A stretch of DNA of 64,000 nt from Chamaecrista fasciculata (lineage: Eukaryota; Streptophyta; Magnoliopsida; Fabales; Fabaceae). Positions 36,001-46,562 of the stretch are shown here, piece by piece (positions within the stretch are counted from its first letter, which is position 1; each line of letters begins with the position of its first letter). The notes beneath the pieces are model-generated. The model ran no database searches, was not told the DNA's origin, and saw only the letters and a list, made by a program, of their open reading frames with translations. The translations under genes were made by a program, and so were the position numbers. The stretch is from positions 1-64,000 of the forward strand of contig QANZ01042858.1 of the NCBI GenBank assembly GCA_003254925.1, in the 5' to 3' direction.

Positions 36001-39000
36001 CTGGATAGCAAATTGTTCTGTGTTAAATTACATTGAAAGTTTAGATAATTATGCACGTAAATTAATAAGATGCTCTGATGTGCTTGTTGCTTATCTTTTG
36101 TTTACCTGCTCTTGTTTTTTGTGATGAAGTTCTGCAAAATAAAATGTAATGTTTTAATACATGCCAGTTTAACTTTAAGAATTTCATTAGCAAAAGGTCA
36201 CTATAGATGATGAATGGCTTCTACCAAGGTTATTATTGATGATGAATGACTTATTTTATACTACCATATAGACAGAGCTTCTGCAATAGCTAATGTGATA
36301 TTTTATTTAACTGTTTTATTACTATTATTTTATACTACCCTTGCCACATATGTTGATTTCAACTCACTCTTACTCAAGCCCAACAAAATAAATGACAGCC
36401 AGCATGGGACAGAAAAATACTACATAGCTTCATTCTTGTAGTGATGTAAGACAAAATCATAGCGACAAACACGGACATCATGAAACGTTAACTTTAGTTC
36501 TCTTCCACAATTGTGTCTTTTTTTGTTTGTTGTTTTTAAATATCTATAATATAGAAGATGAAGAATAAAGATACAAAATAGTTTCCCAAAAAGTTATACA
36601 AAATGGACAAAATTGAACAGGTGGCTAATTCAGTCAACCTATAGACAACTCTTTATCTTTGACGTGAAAAGCATAATTGGCACCTAAGCTTGCATAAATG
36701 TTTTTATTTGGTAGGTAATTTAATGCTTGAGAGCCTTTACTTTACAAATTAACCTTGTTTCTTCTGCCAGGGAGGCTGTACTTGGAAAAATGTGAGGAGC
36801 CTGATCTGAAAAGAGCAGGGGATTGCTTTTGCCTAGCAGGACGTTATGAAATTGCTGCAGAAGTGTATGCTAGGGGCAGTTTCTTCTCTGATTGTTTGTC
36901 TGCTTGTGCAAAGGGAAGGATGTTTGAAATTGGATTAGGTTTCATTGAGCACTGGAAATACAATAATACTGATAGTGTTGCTACAAGTCCAGAACTTGAC
37001 GAGATTGAGCAGAAGTTTCTTGAAAGTTGTGCGCACCATTATCTTGTGCATAAAGATACAAGATCCATGATGAATTTCGTTAAAGCTTTTCACTCCATGG
37101 ATTCAAAGAGGGGCTTCTTGAACTCAAATTGTTTATTTGCTGAGCTACTATCATTAGAAGAGGAATCAGGGAACTTCATGGAGGCTGCTAATATTGCTTC
37201 AAAGATGGGTGATATTTTACATGAGGCTGACCTGCTGGAAAAGGCTGGGAAATTTGTGGAATCATCTGAACTTGTGATTTTCTATGTGCTTGCAAACTCC
37301 GTTTGGTCTGCAAGAAGCAAGGGGTGGCCTTTAAAAGCATTTGAACAGAAGGCGGATATTTTGGAAAGAGCCTTGTCATCGGCCCAGAAAGTGTCATGCA
37401 ACTATTATGAGCTTGTTTGTACTGAAGCTGACATATTAAATGAGCAGAGTAACATTTCCCTGATAATGACTCATCTGAGCTCTTCTCATAGATATGAGAG
37501 TATTAGAGGTGAGATATTATGTCTGAGGAAACTTTTAGATGCTCATTTTCAGTTGAACTCCTCAAAGTATTCTTGGCAAGATGGATTTATTGTCGATACG
37601 ATGGAAAAAATGGAAGGAATGGTTTTAAAGAGCGAACTCTCTTTAGAAACTTTGTTTTACTCTTGGAATAGTTGGAAGGACAACATTGTTTGTATTCTAA
37701 GGTATCTTTCATCTTATAGAACAGAATCTGTTATTCAGCGTGGAAGTCATGGACAGTTTGCTCTGAATTACTTAGGTGTTCGGAAGCAGGAACAAAATTT
37801 GAACTTGCTCCTGCCTGATGCTTTCTGGGTTAGACAAGTGAATGAAAAATTAAATGGGTGTGGAAGGCAAGTATCTATCAGTGATGACATTTTAGTTTCT
37901 GCCGCTCAGGGTCATTGGTGTTCAGAACTGCTTTCTGTCGGTATGAATGTCTTGCACAACTTTGAGGCACTCTACAAGTTCTCAGTTAATAAATCTCATT
38001 CTATATTTTTTCAAGCCAGATCTCTAATGCTTATCTATGAGGTCTCGAAGTTTCTCCTGGAATGCAGTTTTTTAACCCTCAGTCATAGTAATTTGAAGTC
38101 ACTGGATAATTTTCTCCAGCTTTCAATTCAAGATGCCTTTGGCTTAGTAGTTCCTGTTGACTGGCAGAAACCACTGACACTGAACATGATTTTCCTGCGG
38201 GGAACCAAGTTTTGTCAGGATTTGGCAGAAGGGTTCATATATGAAATTATAAGGAGGAAAGATAGGCTGACATATGGCCAAATTGGAAAGGTGGCAGTTA
38301 TGCTTCTGGGTATGGGCAGGCCGAAAAAAGAACTTTGTGAGAGAATAGGGAGAAGATTTGATGACAATCCACCCTGGAAATCTTTCATTGGGAGTCTCTG
38401 TTTGAATTCAGGACAGGAAGATTGTCATAACAACGAAGCACGTGAAGAGTGGCAGATCTTGTATAACTTTTATGGAGCTCTGCAAGATACTTACAATGCA
38501 AACTGGACAAGGGAAGTTGATTATATATCTCCCAGTTGTTTTATGTATCTTATTGAGCGACTTCTGTTATTGGCATGCCGCAGTAAGGGTTTAATTTTTG
38601 CCACAAAGTCATCTTTTATTGAATGGCTTATCTATCAGGATGATGATGCTGTTAGAAATTTGAGCTTAATGGCTCAGTTAAATCCAGATTTACGAGGTAT
38701 TCTTAAGTTCGTTGAATGTGTACTTGCTCAGCTTCTTTATAATCAAAACGATACAATCAATTGGATCAGAAAATCTGGATTGAATGGGAAGGAACATTTT
38801 GCGTTACTGGCATTGAGATTGGTTGTTTCGCTTTGTTTGCTTCAGTTAATTTCGGGGAATTGTTCCGAGTTACTTGTTGATTTGTTGGGTAAAAGCCATA
38901 TTCGGGAACATCTGCCATATGAATTTTATAGTGTTCTGTGCAAAAGAAGGAAGCGGTTGAGTGTTGAAGTGTTTGCAGATGCATTTAAAAAGGTTGACAA

Positions 39001-39966
39001 TCCTCTTGTAATTGCAAAGATTCAGGGCAATTTTCCAAAGCTGGAGTGTCCAGATGCTGTTTTTGTGGATTTTACTGTCAGCCAGAACAGGGAGGATATA
39101 TTACAAGTGTTGTTTCCAGAAAGAGATGCAAGTATGCAAGTCCAAGGTGGAAATTCAGCAGTTACAGCAGAAGCTTCTTCCAACTCATCAAACTCTGAAA
39201 CTGACATGCCAACACTTAAAGAACACTTTTTGAGAGCGCTGGACTCTCTTCTGTTGGCAACCAATGAATCAAACGACGTCCAAATGATAAAGGTGAGCCA
39301 TATTCTTCTGCATTGTGCTTGGGAGTGTTACCTGGCAAAATTATTTGGTCTAAGTTTGGATAGTATGATAACAGCATTACCTGACAATTTAATATATTTG
39401 AAAACCTTAATAAATTTATATTATCCGACTTGCATTGGGGTCATATGAGACACTGTTCTTGTTTCCATATAATTTGAAAATATTTCATGGTGATGTGTCC
39501 CTTTTAAAGAAACATTTGTTCATTTCAAATGTCTTCTATTTTTTCTTCTTCTAACATTTTCCATTGTCTCGCAGGATTGTGTGGATCGTTGCATTGAACT
39601 TCTGATATGTCTAACATCTAGAAATAAGCAGCAAGATCCTACTAATCTGGGAAATAAAGATGAATTGGCCGCACTGCTTATAATGCTTGATGGAATGACA
39701 CTACTTTCGTGTAAATTGCGTGAGAGGTATGTTATATAAGATATTAGTGACATGCTTCTCTCATGAATTTTCTTTTGTAAGTTTTCTTTCAAAGAGACTT
39801 TACATATTTTAGCATAATATTGTTAATGATTGCCTCGTTACTTTTTTTTCCCCCCTTTTTCTTCCACAGTGAATCGATGGAGAACAGAGTGATTCAAGAA
39901 CTGTTAAGGAGCATACTGTCCAAATTGCCAATAGTAAAGCAGGTGTTGGAAAAGCTTGGAGAATGA
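27084..39966 (+). CDS. Giant two-helicase protein: UPF1/SEN1-like plus UvrD-like (TRANK1-like)
   Basis: Fourteen exons: 27084-27203, 28079-28624, 28777-29982, 30134-30458, 31125-31380, 31471-31687, 31786-32138, 32224-32730, 33722-34925, 35021-35374, 35563-35800, 36771-39292, 39575-39726, 39870-39966; total 8,097 nt, 2,698 aa, all junctions in frame. The first helicase is SF1B: GPPGTGKT (~aa 278), IDEAAQ (~586), GDECQLPA (~612), QYRMHP (~652), [17 protein letters not shown] and NVALTRAR (~815). The second is SF1A/UvrD-like: GRSGTGKT (~1106), YIDEVQDMT (~1388), [25 protein letters not shown] and [11 protein letters not shown]. The ~1,000-aa C-terminal half is helical with TPR-like elements ([25 protein letters not shown]). 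Plant databases call such proteins TPR and ankyrin repeat-containing protein 1-like; function is not established. All visible ATPase motifs look intact. The C-terminal tail appears frameshifted. Confidence 0.93.
27316..27692. repeat. Diverged direct duplication inside helicase intron 1
   Basis: Sequence around 27316-27502 and 27557-27692 is related in the same orientation. Both contain AAATGGGAAG followed by GAGGATC(C/T)TAC, then GCTTTCACT(A/C)CGTCGTC. The spacing is about 240 bp. It lies wholly in the first intron (27204-28078). The open frame at 27536-27739 is part of this duplication and shows no protein resemblance. Confidence 0.7.
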
Positions 39967-41195
39967 GAATGTGATGGGTGAGAGTAAGACATCAGAGTTA
40001 CAAGGCAGAGAAAGCTGTGAGTCTAAAGGGGAAAATAGTTTGGCTTTCGAGGCAAGAAATGAAAATGTGTCAAAAGCTTGAGGAAATGGGAACTGTAAGC
40101 GGAGTAAGCATGCCAAGAAGAAAAGGTCCAAGAACAAGGGACGGAAATGAAGATTTTAATTTTTTTTTTTTTAAATATTCAGACAAGATCCAGTTTCTAG
40201 AATGTTTGCCTTTATATTTTGTATTTAGCAGGTTTCTTTGTTTTGTTAAATTTACTTTACAAAACATGTTTTCAAACAAATCATCTTTATTTTGAAAATT
40301 GACACGAAAAAACAGTTCAAAACATGGCTTTCACCTATCTAAAACAGTTTATAAACCAATGAGATTTGGCTCACTTGGTCACCTTCCGCTCATGCAATTA
40401 TAAGTGTTGTTTGAGCCTTAAGGCTTGCCCTGATCAGGCGTCATCTCCTCACCTAAATTTTTCATTACTAAAAACAAAAAAAACAGTTTACAAAACAATT
40501 TTTAGATTCCTCTTATAATTTATATTAATTGATAATTGATTTTTATTAATTTTAATTTTTATAATTGAAAACATATATATTTATTTACAATTATAGTCAA
40601 TATATAAATACATTGTTTTGTTTGTTAATAATTGTAGTGATATAGAATTAAAATATCAAAATAAATATCTTAATTAAAGGTGTACATAATGAGTTAAGTT
40701 GACTATGATTATAATATCAAAAAAAAAAAGTTGACTATGATTATATTCTATTATCCTGTGACTCGGATTGGGTATATTGGGCCAAACGGCTTGAAATGTG
40801 GTTCCTTCTTTTTTTTCTAGGCAAAACACTCTTTCATGCCCCTAACGTTTGCAGTGATTTTCAGTTATGCCCTTAATGTTTCATTTTGTTCAGACATGCC
40901 CTCAAGGTGCAACCAACGTTTCAATTATGCCCTCAATTTTGACTCAATGCACATGTGACAATTTTTTTTGCTTATGTGNAATATTATACTTTTTAAATTT
41001 TTTATTATTTATATATATAAATAAATGTATTGTGTAATTTAAAAAATTTGATGTATGGTAATACAGTCTATTTCATCTGGGCTTCTATTATGCTGCCACG
41101 TGGACACTCAAAATTTTCCCTGTTCTCCATAGCCACCTAGATTCATTCACCAAAGTTCCACCTCGTCCAATGGCCACGATTTCTTATTACAGGAA
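39967..41195. other. 3' region of helicase gene and spacer
   Basis: The first 170 bp contain an out-of-frame reading of a basic, Ser/Lys-rich tail that resembles the usual end of the helicase family. After that the sequence is spacer with a truncated SINE at about 40355-40470 and a lone N at 40979. The piece at 40820-40945 (CCTAACGTTTGCAGTG, GCCCTTAATGTTTCA, GCCCTCAA) resembles half of a foldback element. No other gene is seen. Confidence 0.5.
40355..40470 (+). mobile_element. Internally deleted tRNA-derived SINE
   Basis: A box A-like sequence TTGGCTCACTTGGTCA is followed, without a recognisable box B, by GAGCCTTAAGGCTTGCCCTG and CTCACCTAAA. The last two are shared with the SINE at 63625-63815 (minus strand), so the two belong to one family and this copy has lost its middle. 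Confidence 0.6.
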
Positions 41196-41545
41196 GGCTA
41201 AAGTATACTTTTGGTCCCATAACTTTAGCAAAGATTTCAATTTGGTCCCATAACTTTTTTTTATTATAATTTTGATCTCATAACTTCTAAAAATATCTCA
41301 CTATTGGTCCCAAGCTGATTTTCATCTATTTGTTTGCCGTTAAAAATGATCTGATATACTGAGTTGAATGATGATATAACAAATATGAGTGAAGTAGATT
41401 TAACGACCGATAATGAATGAAAATTAATTTAGAACCAACTATGAGAAGTTTTCAAAAGTTATGAGATCAAAATTGCAAAAAAAGAATTATGGGATCAAAT
41501 TGAGAATTTTATCAAAATTAATGGCACCAAAAGTACAGTTTAGCG
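41196..41545. mobile_element. Foldback MITE upstream of the RsgA-type gene
   Basis: A 350-bp element with inverted ends: GCTAAAGTATACTTTTGGT at the left against the complement of ACCAAAAGTACAGTTTAGC at the right. The flanks TTACAGGAA and TTACCGAAA match 7 of 9, so a Mutator-like origin is possible. Its right end is about 260 bp before the GTPase start codon. Confidence 0.7.
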
Positions 41546-41805
41546 TTACCGAAACCATAGAGGATTCGCACTCGAATTCTGGAAGCCAATGGAAGAAATG
41601 AAATGAAAGGAGGTTAAGTTGTTGTGTTAGTTGATTGCGCCTTCCCAACAGAATGAAGCGAGTGAATTGATATCTCTCTGGTTCTTTCTTCTTCTTTGCG
41701 TTGTGCTCATCTTTCTTCCTTCACTAGTTTCTTCTTAACTCTATCTACTACAATTCTAAAATCCTTGCAAATTTTGAAGCAAGCACTCGATTTCCCTTAA
41801 TTCTC

Positions 41806-44758
41806 ATGTCACTTGCTTCCTTCTCTATCCTCCGTCACCGCATAGCGGCAACCCCTCTCCCAATCTTCACCACCAACCTTCGCTTCCGCCATTTCTTTAT
41901 TGTACATTCTAGGCGACAAAACCCTAACCATGTCTCCAAGAATCCCCAACAACAACGACAATCCTCTTCACCTAGCAAGAACCTTCTCAAAGCAAAGAGA
42001 ACTTTCAAAGAGTACTCCTCTCTTGCTCCTGTTCTCTCCCGAGAAGACAACCCTCCTCTCTCCGAATCCCAAGCCATCGGCATTGTTGCTGCTGCTCAAG
42101 CCAACTTCATGCGTGTTATTGTCCAATCGCTTCCCTTATCGGAAGCTTCTGGAGATTCCAATCAGCCTTCTACTAAGTCTATCGGAGTTGAGCTACTGTG
42201 CGTGGTGAGGGAATTGTTGAAGAAGATCAAGAGGAAGGTCATGGTTGGTGACAAGGTGTTGGTGGGTTCCATTGATTGGGTGGACCGAAGGGGCAAGATT
42301 GAGAATGTTTTCCAGAGAAATTCCGAGATTCTTGATCCTCCTGTGGCCAATGTCGACCATTTGCTAGTGTTCTTCTCGCTCGAACAACCCAAGCTGGAGC
42401 CCTTTACACTCACCCGTTTTCTCGTTGAGGCCGAATCTACTGGGATACCACTCACACTAGCTTTGAATAAGACTGAGCTTGTCGACAAAGAGGTTAAGTT
42501 CCCTTACCAGTTGGACTTTTTTTGTTTGATTATCTAAATAAAAATCTTGTTTAGCTGAGGATTAAAGTGAATTTAATTTCTTTTTTCCCCATGTCTAGGG
42601 TCTTAAATATGTGGTAGCCTAAGAATGACATGTCCTTGAACATTTGGCTTAGCTTATCTTCCTACCATATAGTTTAGAAGCAGTGTTAGTTTGTTCCTAT
42701 ACCCTAGTTACTGAATGATGCATTCAATTAGAAAATTGTTTCTTGATCTGTTTTGGAAACAGTGCTTGACTGATCATTTAGCTGTTTCTCAAATTTCTAT
42801 TCTGTACATTTCAGATTTGCAGTCTGTCTGTGATCAAATTCTAAAGTCAAGTAACTGCTTTGAATTTTGTCTTCAGCTCTTCAATATTTTTTGATTTATA
42901 ATATGTTTTTAAATGAAATATGTAGACCCTGAGTTCCTGGAAGTCTAGGCTTCGCAGCTGGGGCTATGAGCCAGTTTTTTGCAGTGTTGAATCCGGACAT
43001 GGAGTTGATCTTATTGCATTCAAATTAAGGGATCAAACAACTGTAATCGTTGGCCCAAGTGGTGTTGGGAAGTCTAGTTTGATCAATGCACTTAGAAGCA
43101 ACGACAACAACTGTGTTTCTGATAGTACAGAAGTGGATAATTGGTTTGAACCTGTATGATTTATCATTTTAGTCCTTGCTTTTTCCTTAAAGTATTTCTG
43201 CTATGTATAAACATGGTTTGTTATTTTGATTACTTTTGTATATGTACTGTTCTCAGATTTTAGGGAGCAAGTGGTTTGAAAACCAGCTAGTTGGGGAGGT
43301 TTCAGCAAGAAGTGGCCGCGGAAAGCATACCACTCGCCATGTCAGTCTGCTTCCATTATCTGGAGGGGGATATCTTGCTGATACTCCTGGATTTAACCAG
43401 CCTAGCTTGTTGAAAGTGACAAAGCAGTCTCTTGCACAAACTTTTCCAGAGGCCAGTGCTAGTTATATATATTTGACCCACTCCAGTATTAACTGAGTTT
43501 CTTTGTCTTAATTGGTGATATCTTCTTTCTCTCCATTTCAGATTCAAAAAATGCTTAGTGCCAATGAGCATGCAACATGTTCATTCAACAATTGCTTACA
43601 TCTTGGTGAACCTGGATGCATTGTGAAGGGGGACTGGGAGAGATATCCTTTCTATTTTCAACTTCTTGATGAAATTAGAATTAGAGAGGAGTTCCAGTTA
43701 AGGACATTTGGAACAAAAAGAGAAGGGGACATAAGGTATGGTAAATGACATATTGTTGTGGTCGAAATTACTCATTCTTGGTGAATTTAAATGATTTTCT
43801 TTTGTTTGGTAGAATGACTAATTTCCTGGTTTTTTAGATACTTTATTGTATTTTATGAGTACAAATTTAACTCTATATATGTTGTATTATTATGGTATAT
43901 AAAGGGTATGTTTGGATCGATGACTATGGAGGGGATTAAGATATTTTCCTCTTATATAGGAAGTTGAAAATTAGAGGAGAAGATTACAAGAGATTAAATT
44001 CTTAATTCTCCATTCTCTTCACCCTTTCATTATTTCCAAATACTTCAAATTGGAGTATTTTGGAAGAGTTATTGTTAACCAAAGAAGGAGAGGTAGTATA
44101 GATACTTAACCTTCTCTTCCCTTTCCCTCCATGATTTGGCAATTAGGAGGGAAGGGATGGGGGGATATTGAAGGGAAGTGAAAGTTAACTTTCTACATGT
44201 CCTTCCTTTGTTTAGATGTTAGTGGCTCCTTCATGGGCTATGTTGATTTTGAATGGAAAGGAGAGCGAAGGATCCAATTTTCAACTTCCCAAATAAGGGA
44301 AATATATCATAAATCTCTCCCCTCCCCTCCTCTTCCCTTCCTCTCTATAATCTCCAATTCAAACATACCTTAAAACATTAGGTCATAATAGCTTATATGT
44401 ATGTGGCCTTGAGTGTCCTAGATCTGTGGGGAAAGGAAAAATCACTCCGAAGATCCCCTGGAACAAGTTACTTTACTTACAAGAGATTACAGTCTGCTCT
44501 ATTCCAGTATTTCCATTTCCAGGTAAGGAATGAATTAACTACTTCACCATTGACTTCCTTTGCAGGTACAAGGTAGGAGATATGGGTGTTCAGAAAGCAG
44601 AACCACGGCTCGAACTTAAGAAGCATCGAAGGCAATCTAGGAAGAAGATTAACCAGTCAATTTTAGATGAGTTGGAAAAAGAACTAGAAGATGAGGAAAA
44701 TTTGTTTGATGAAGAGAATGATCCCGTTTTAAAGGCTCTAAAAGATGAAAGCTCGTAG
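41806..44758 (+). CDS. RsgA: Circularly permuted ribosome-biogenesis GTPase, RsgA/YjeQ family, organellar
   Basis: RsgA GTPases act late in small ribosomal subunit assembly; plant forms such as Arabidopsis EMB1688 are organellar. Exons are 41806-42492, 42926-43153, 43257-43451, 43542-43735 and 44566-44758, together 1,497 nt and 498 aa, all in frame. The N-terminal ~60 residues are Ser/Arg/Pro-rich with few acids, like a transit peptide. An OB-fold region follows (GDKVLVGSIDWVDRRGKIEN). The permuted G domain has G4 first (NKTEL, ~aa 221), then G1 (GPSGVGKSS, ~272) and G3 (DTPG, ~347). The zinc-binding region is CSFNNCLHLGEPGC (C383, C388, H390, C396), then ERYPFYFQLLDEIRIREEF. The intron after exon 3 begins GC. 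A Tourist-like MITE lies in intron 4. A degraded second copy lies 20 kb upstream. Confidence 0.95.
43452..43541 (+). other. GC-AG intron in RsgA-type gene
   Basis: Exon 3 ends CCAGAG at 43451 and the next bases are GCCAGT. The acceptor is ATTTCAG at 43541. This joins ..LAQTFPE to IQKMLSANE in frame, as expected for the family. The nearest GT sites would add 4 or 10 nt and break the frame. The intron is 90 bp. Confidence 0.85.
43903..44370. mobile_element. Tourist-like (PIF/Harbinger) MITE in RsgA intron 4
   Basis: A 468-bp element. The left end reads AGGGTATGTTTGGAT and the reverse complement of the right end reads AGGTATGTTTGAAT. It is flanked by the 3-bp direct repeat TAA (43900-43902 and 44371-44373), the duplication size and base composition expected of PIF/Harbinger. 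No transposase coding is present. Confidence 0.8.
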
Positions 44759-45900
44759 AAAATGAAGTATATCCAAAGTTGACATTGTAAATAGTTGTAT
44801 TACTGCACAAGGGCTTTTACCCTTGGTAGAGTTTACCAGCTCATGAGTGGTGTTTTGCTTGATGTGGAAGGCAAGTATCTATCATTGATCATACCCCTTT
44901 GACCAACACTTCAAATCTTGCAAATCCGTGCAGCTGCAGTGTTCCACAGTAAGAAAAAATTGCATTAGTAATATAAATATAGTAGAATGAGCTTGAAAAT
45001 TAATAACAGTAATGAAATAAAAAAGGATTTGTTTTTTTAAAAAATTATATTGCCCACAGTCTTGGGTTGATACAGCTCATTGATAAATGGGCTGGCTTAA
45101 CCCAACTCGCCAAATGACTTGGCTCGGCATGATTAACAGACATAAAGCAGTTCTGAACACCAACAATGCCATAATATCATTGAAGATTCAGTTTGTGTTT
45201 TATTTTGTTTAGAAAGAATACTATAATAAAAATGGTTTACTTACCTAAAGCAAGGGAAGGATTCAAGATAATAAAAATAGTTTGTTCAAAATCCTTCCTT
45301 TTTGTTTTATAAGGGTAAAAACAAGAAGGAAGGATTCTGTAAGAATTATTTTCTGGAAAAAAATTTGCACTATACCCTTAAAAAAGAGAAAGAAAAATGG
45401 AGTTAACAAATCAATTAAAAATGTATCATCACTTTTCAGTTTGTGAATAAGTAAAAAAATTCTTGTCTTTTATATAAACTTATTAGAATGCTTATTAGAA
45501 AGGACAAATAGAAAAAGGTTAAGCGGCTAATCGTTTATCCTTAAGTGGAGGACTCACGTTGGAGGGATTAGTTACGGTTTTTGAAGGTGAATACCTTTGG
45601 TTTATAAAAAAATAGAAAAAGGTTAAAAATTAGGGTAAATTACAAATTAAGTACATGTGATTAGGCTGAATCTCACATCACTGCCGTGTGGTTTTAAAAA
45701 TTGCACTTTAGGTACCTGAGATGTGCGCCGTTTAGCAATTAGGGTACCTGTGTTTTTGTTCCGTTAATTTGAAGGGAAAATGCTGAATTGCTGATGTGGC
45801 ACAATCTTGGCATCGATTTCCAATGTATCTTAACCGTCGATTTCGATTGCATCTTAACCGTTGGTTTCTCTTGCATCTTAGTCGTTGGTTTCCACTCCAA
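44759..45900. other. RsgA 3'UTR and spacer
   Basis: The first ~110 bp are the likely 3'UTR of the GTPase gene. At 44864-44892 a 22-nt exact match to helicase exon 12 occurs. The remainder is AT-rich spacer with a dispersed-repeat phrase (GGGTAAATTACA at about 45632) and a short internal repeat of GCATCTTAACCGT-type units at about 45825-45895. No gene is seen. Confidence 0.5.
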
Positions 45901-46529
45901 GGTTAAAATCTCATTTTTGGTTCTCAAACTATGGGGTAAGTTTCATTTTGGTCATAAAAGCTATTTTTTGTTTCATTTTTGTCCTTAAACTTTCACATTT
46001 TTTTTTTCCATTTTGATCTCCAAAATGTGATTTTATCGGAATTTTCACCATTATTCTTAGTCATAAATTAGAGATAAAAATTAACCACAAATTTATCTCC
46101 AATTTGTAATTAAGAATGAAAATTTCTCTTCCCCTTTTTTTTAACTCACTTATTATTACGTATTTGAGTAGGGGTGAACAAAAACATAAAAAATACATAA
46201 AATAAATAAATGGGTTAAATAAAAAATATGACTATTTTTTAAAAAAATGAAGTAACCAAGTTTGGCTCTGCCAGGACCGATGGCCCGCCCTTAGTCTAAC
46301 CGGGTCGGGTCTCAAGTCCAGCCCATGATTACTCCTATATTTGAGAGAGAAATGATTCATCTCAATTATTTAGGTTCCAAATAGCAGCGTAAACCATATG
46401 AAATAACATTTTTGGGACGAAAAACGAAACAAATATGAAAGTTTGAGGAGCAAAATGAAATAAAAAAATAGTTTTAGGACCAAAGTAAAACTTATCCCAT
46501 AGTTTGTGGACCAAAATTTGACTTTTGAC
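45901..46529. repeat. Foldback element next to the DIM1 relic
   Basis: The left and right arms are inverted copies: TTTTGGTTCTCAAACTATGG and GTAAGTTTCATTTTGGTC at the left, GACCAAAGTAAAACTTATCC and CATAGTTTGTGGACCAAAA at the right. Arms are about 120 bp and the total is about 629 bp. No target duplication is visible. Its right end is about 34 bp before the first surviving DIM1 codon, so it may have accompanied loss of the gene's 5' end. Confidence 0.65.
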
Positions 46530-46562
46530 TGACTCACGTAAAGGAAAATGTCGTACTGCTGC

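Noticed and set aside
45739-45988. Overlapping frames on both strands with repeated HWKS/VKMQ-like or DCILTVGF-like units
   Set aside because: They reflect a short internal DNA repeat (GCATCTTAACCGT-like units) next to a foldback element, not a protein.
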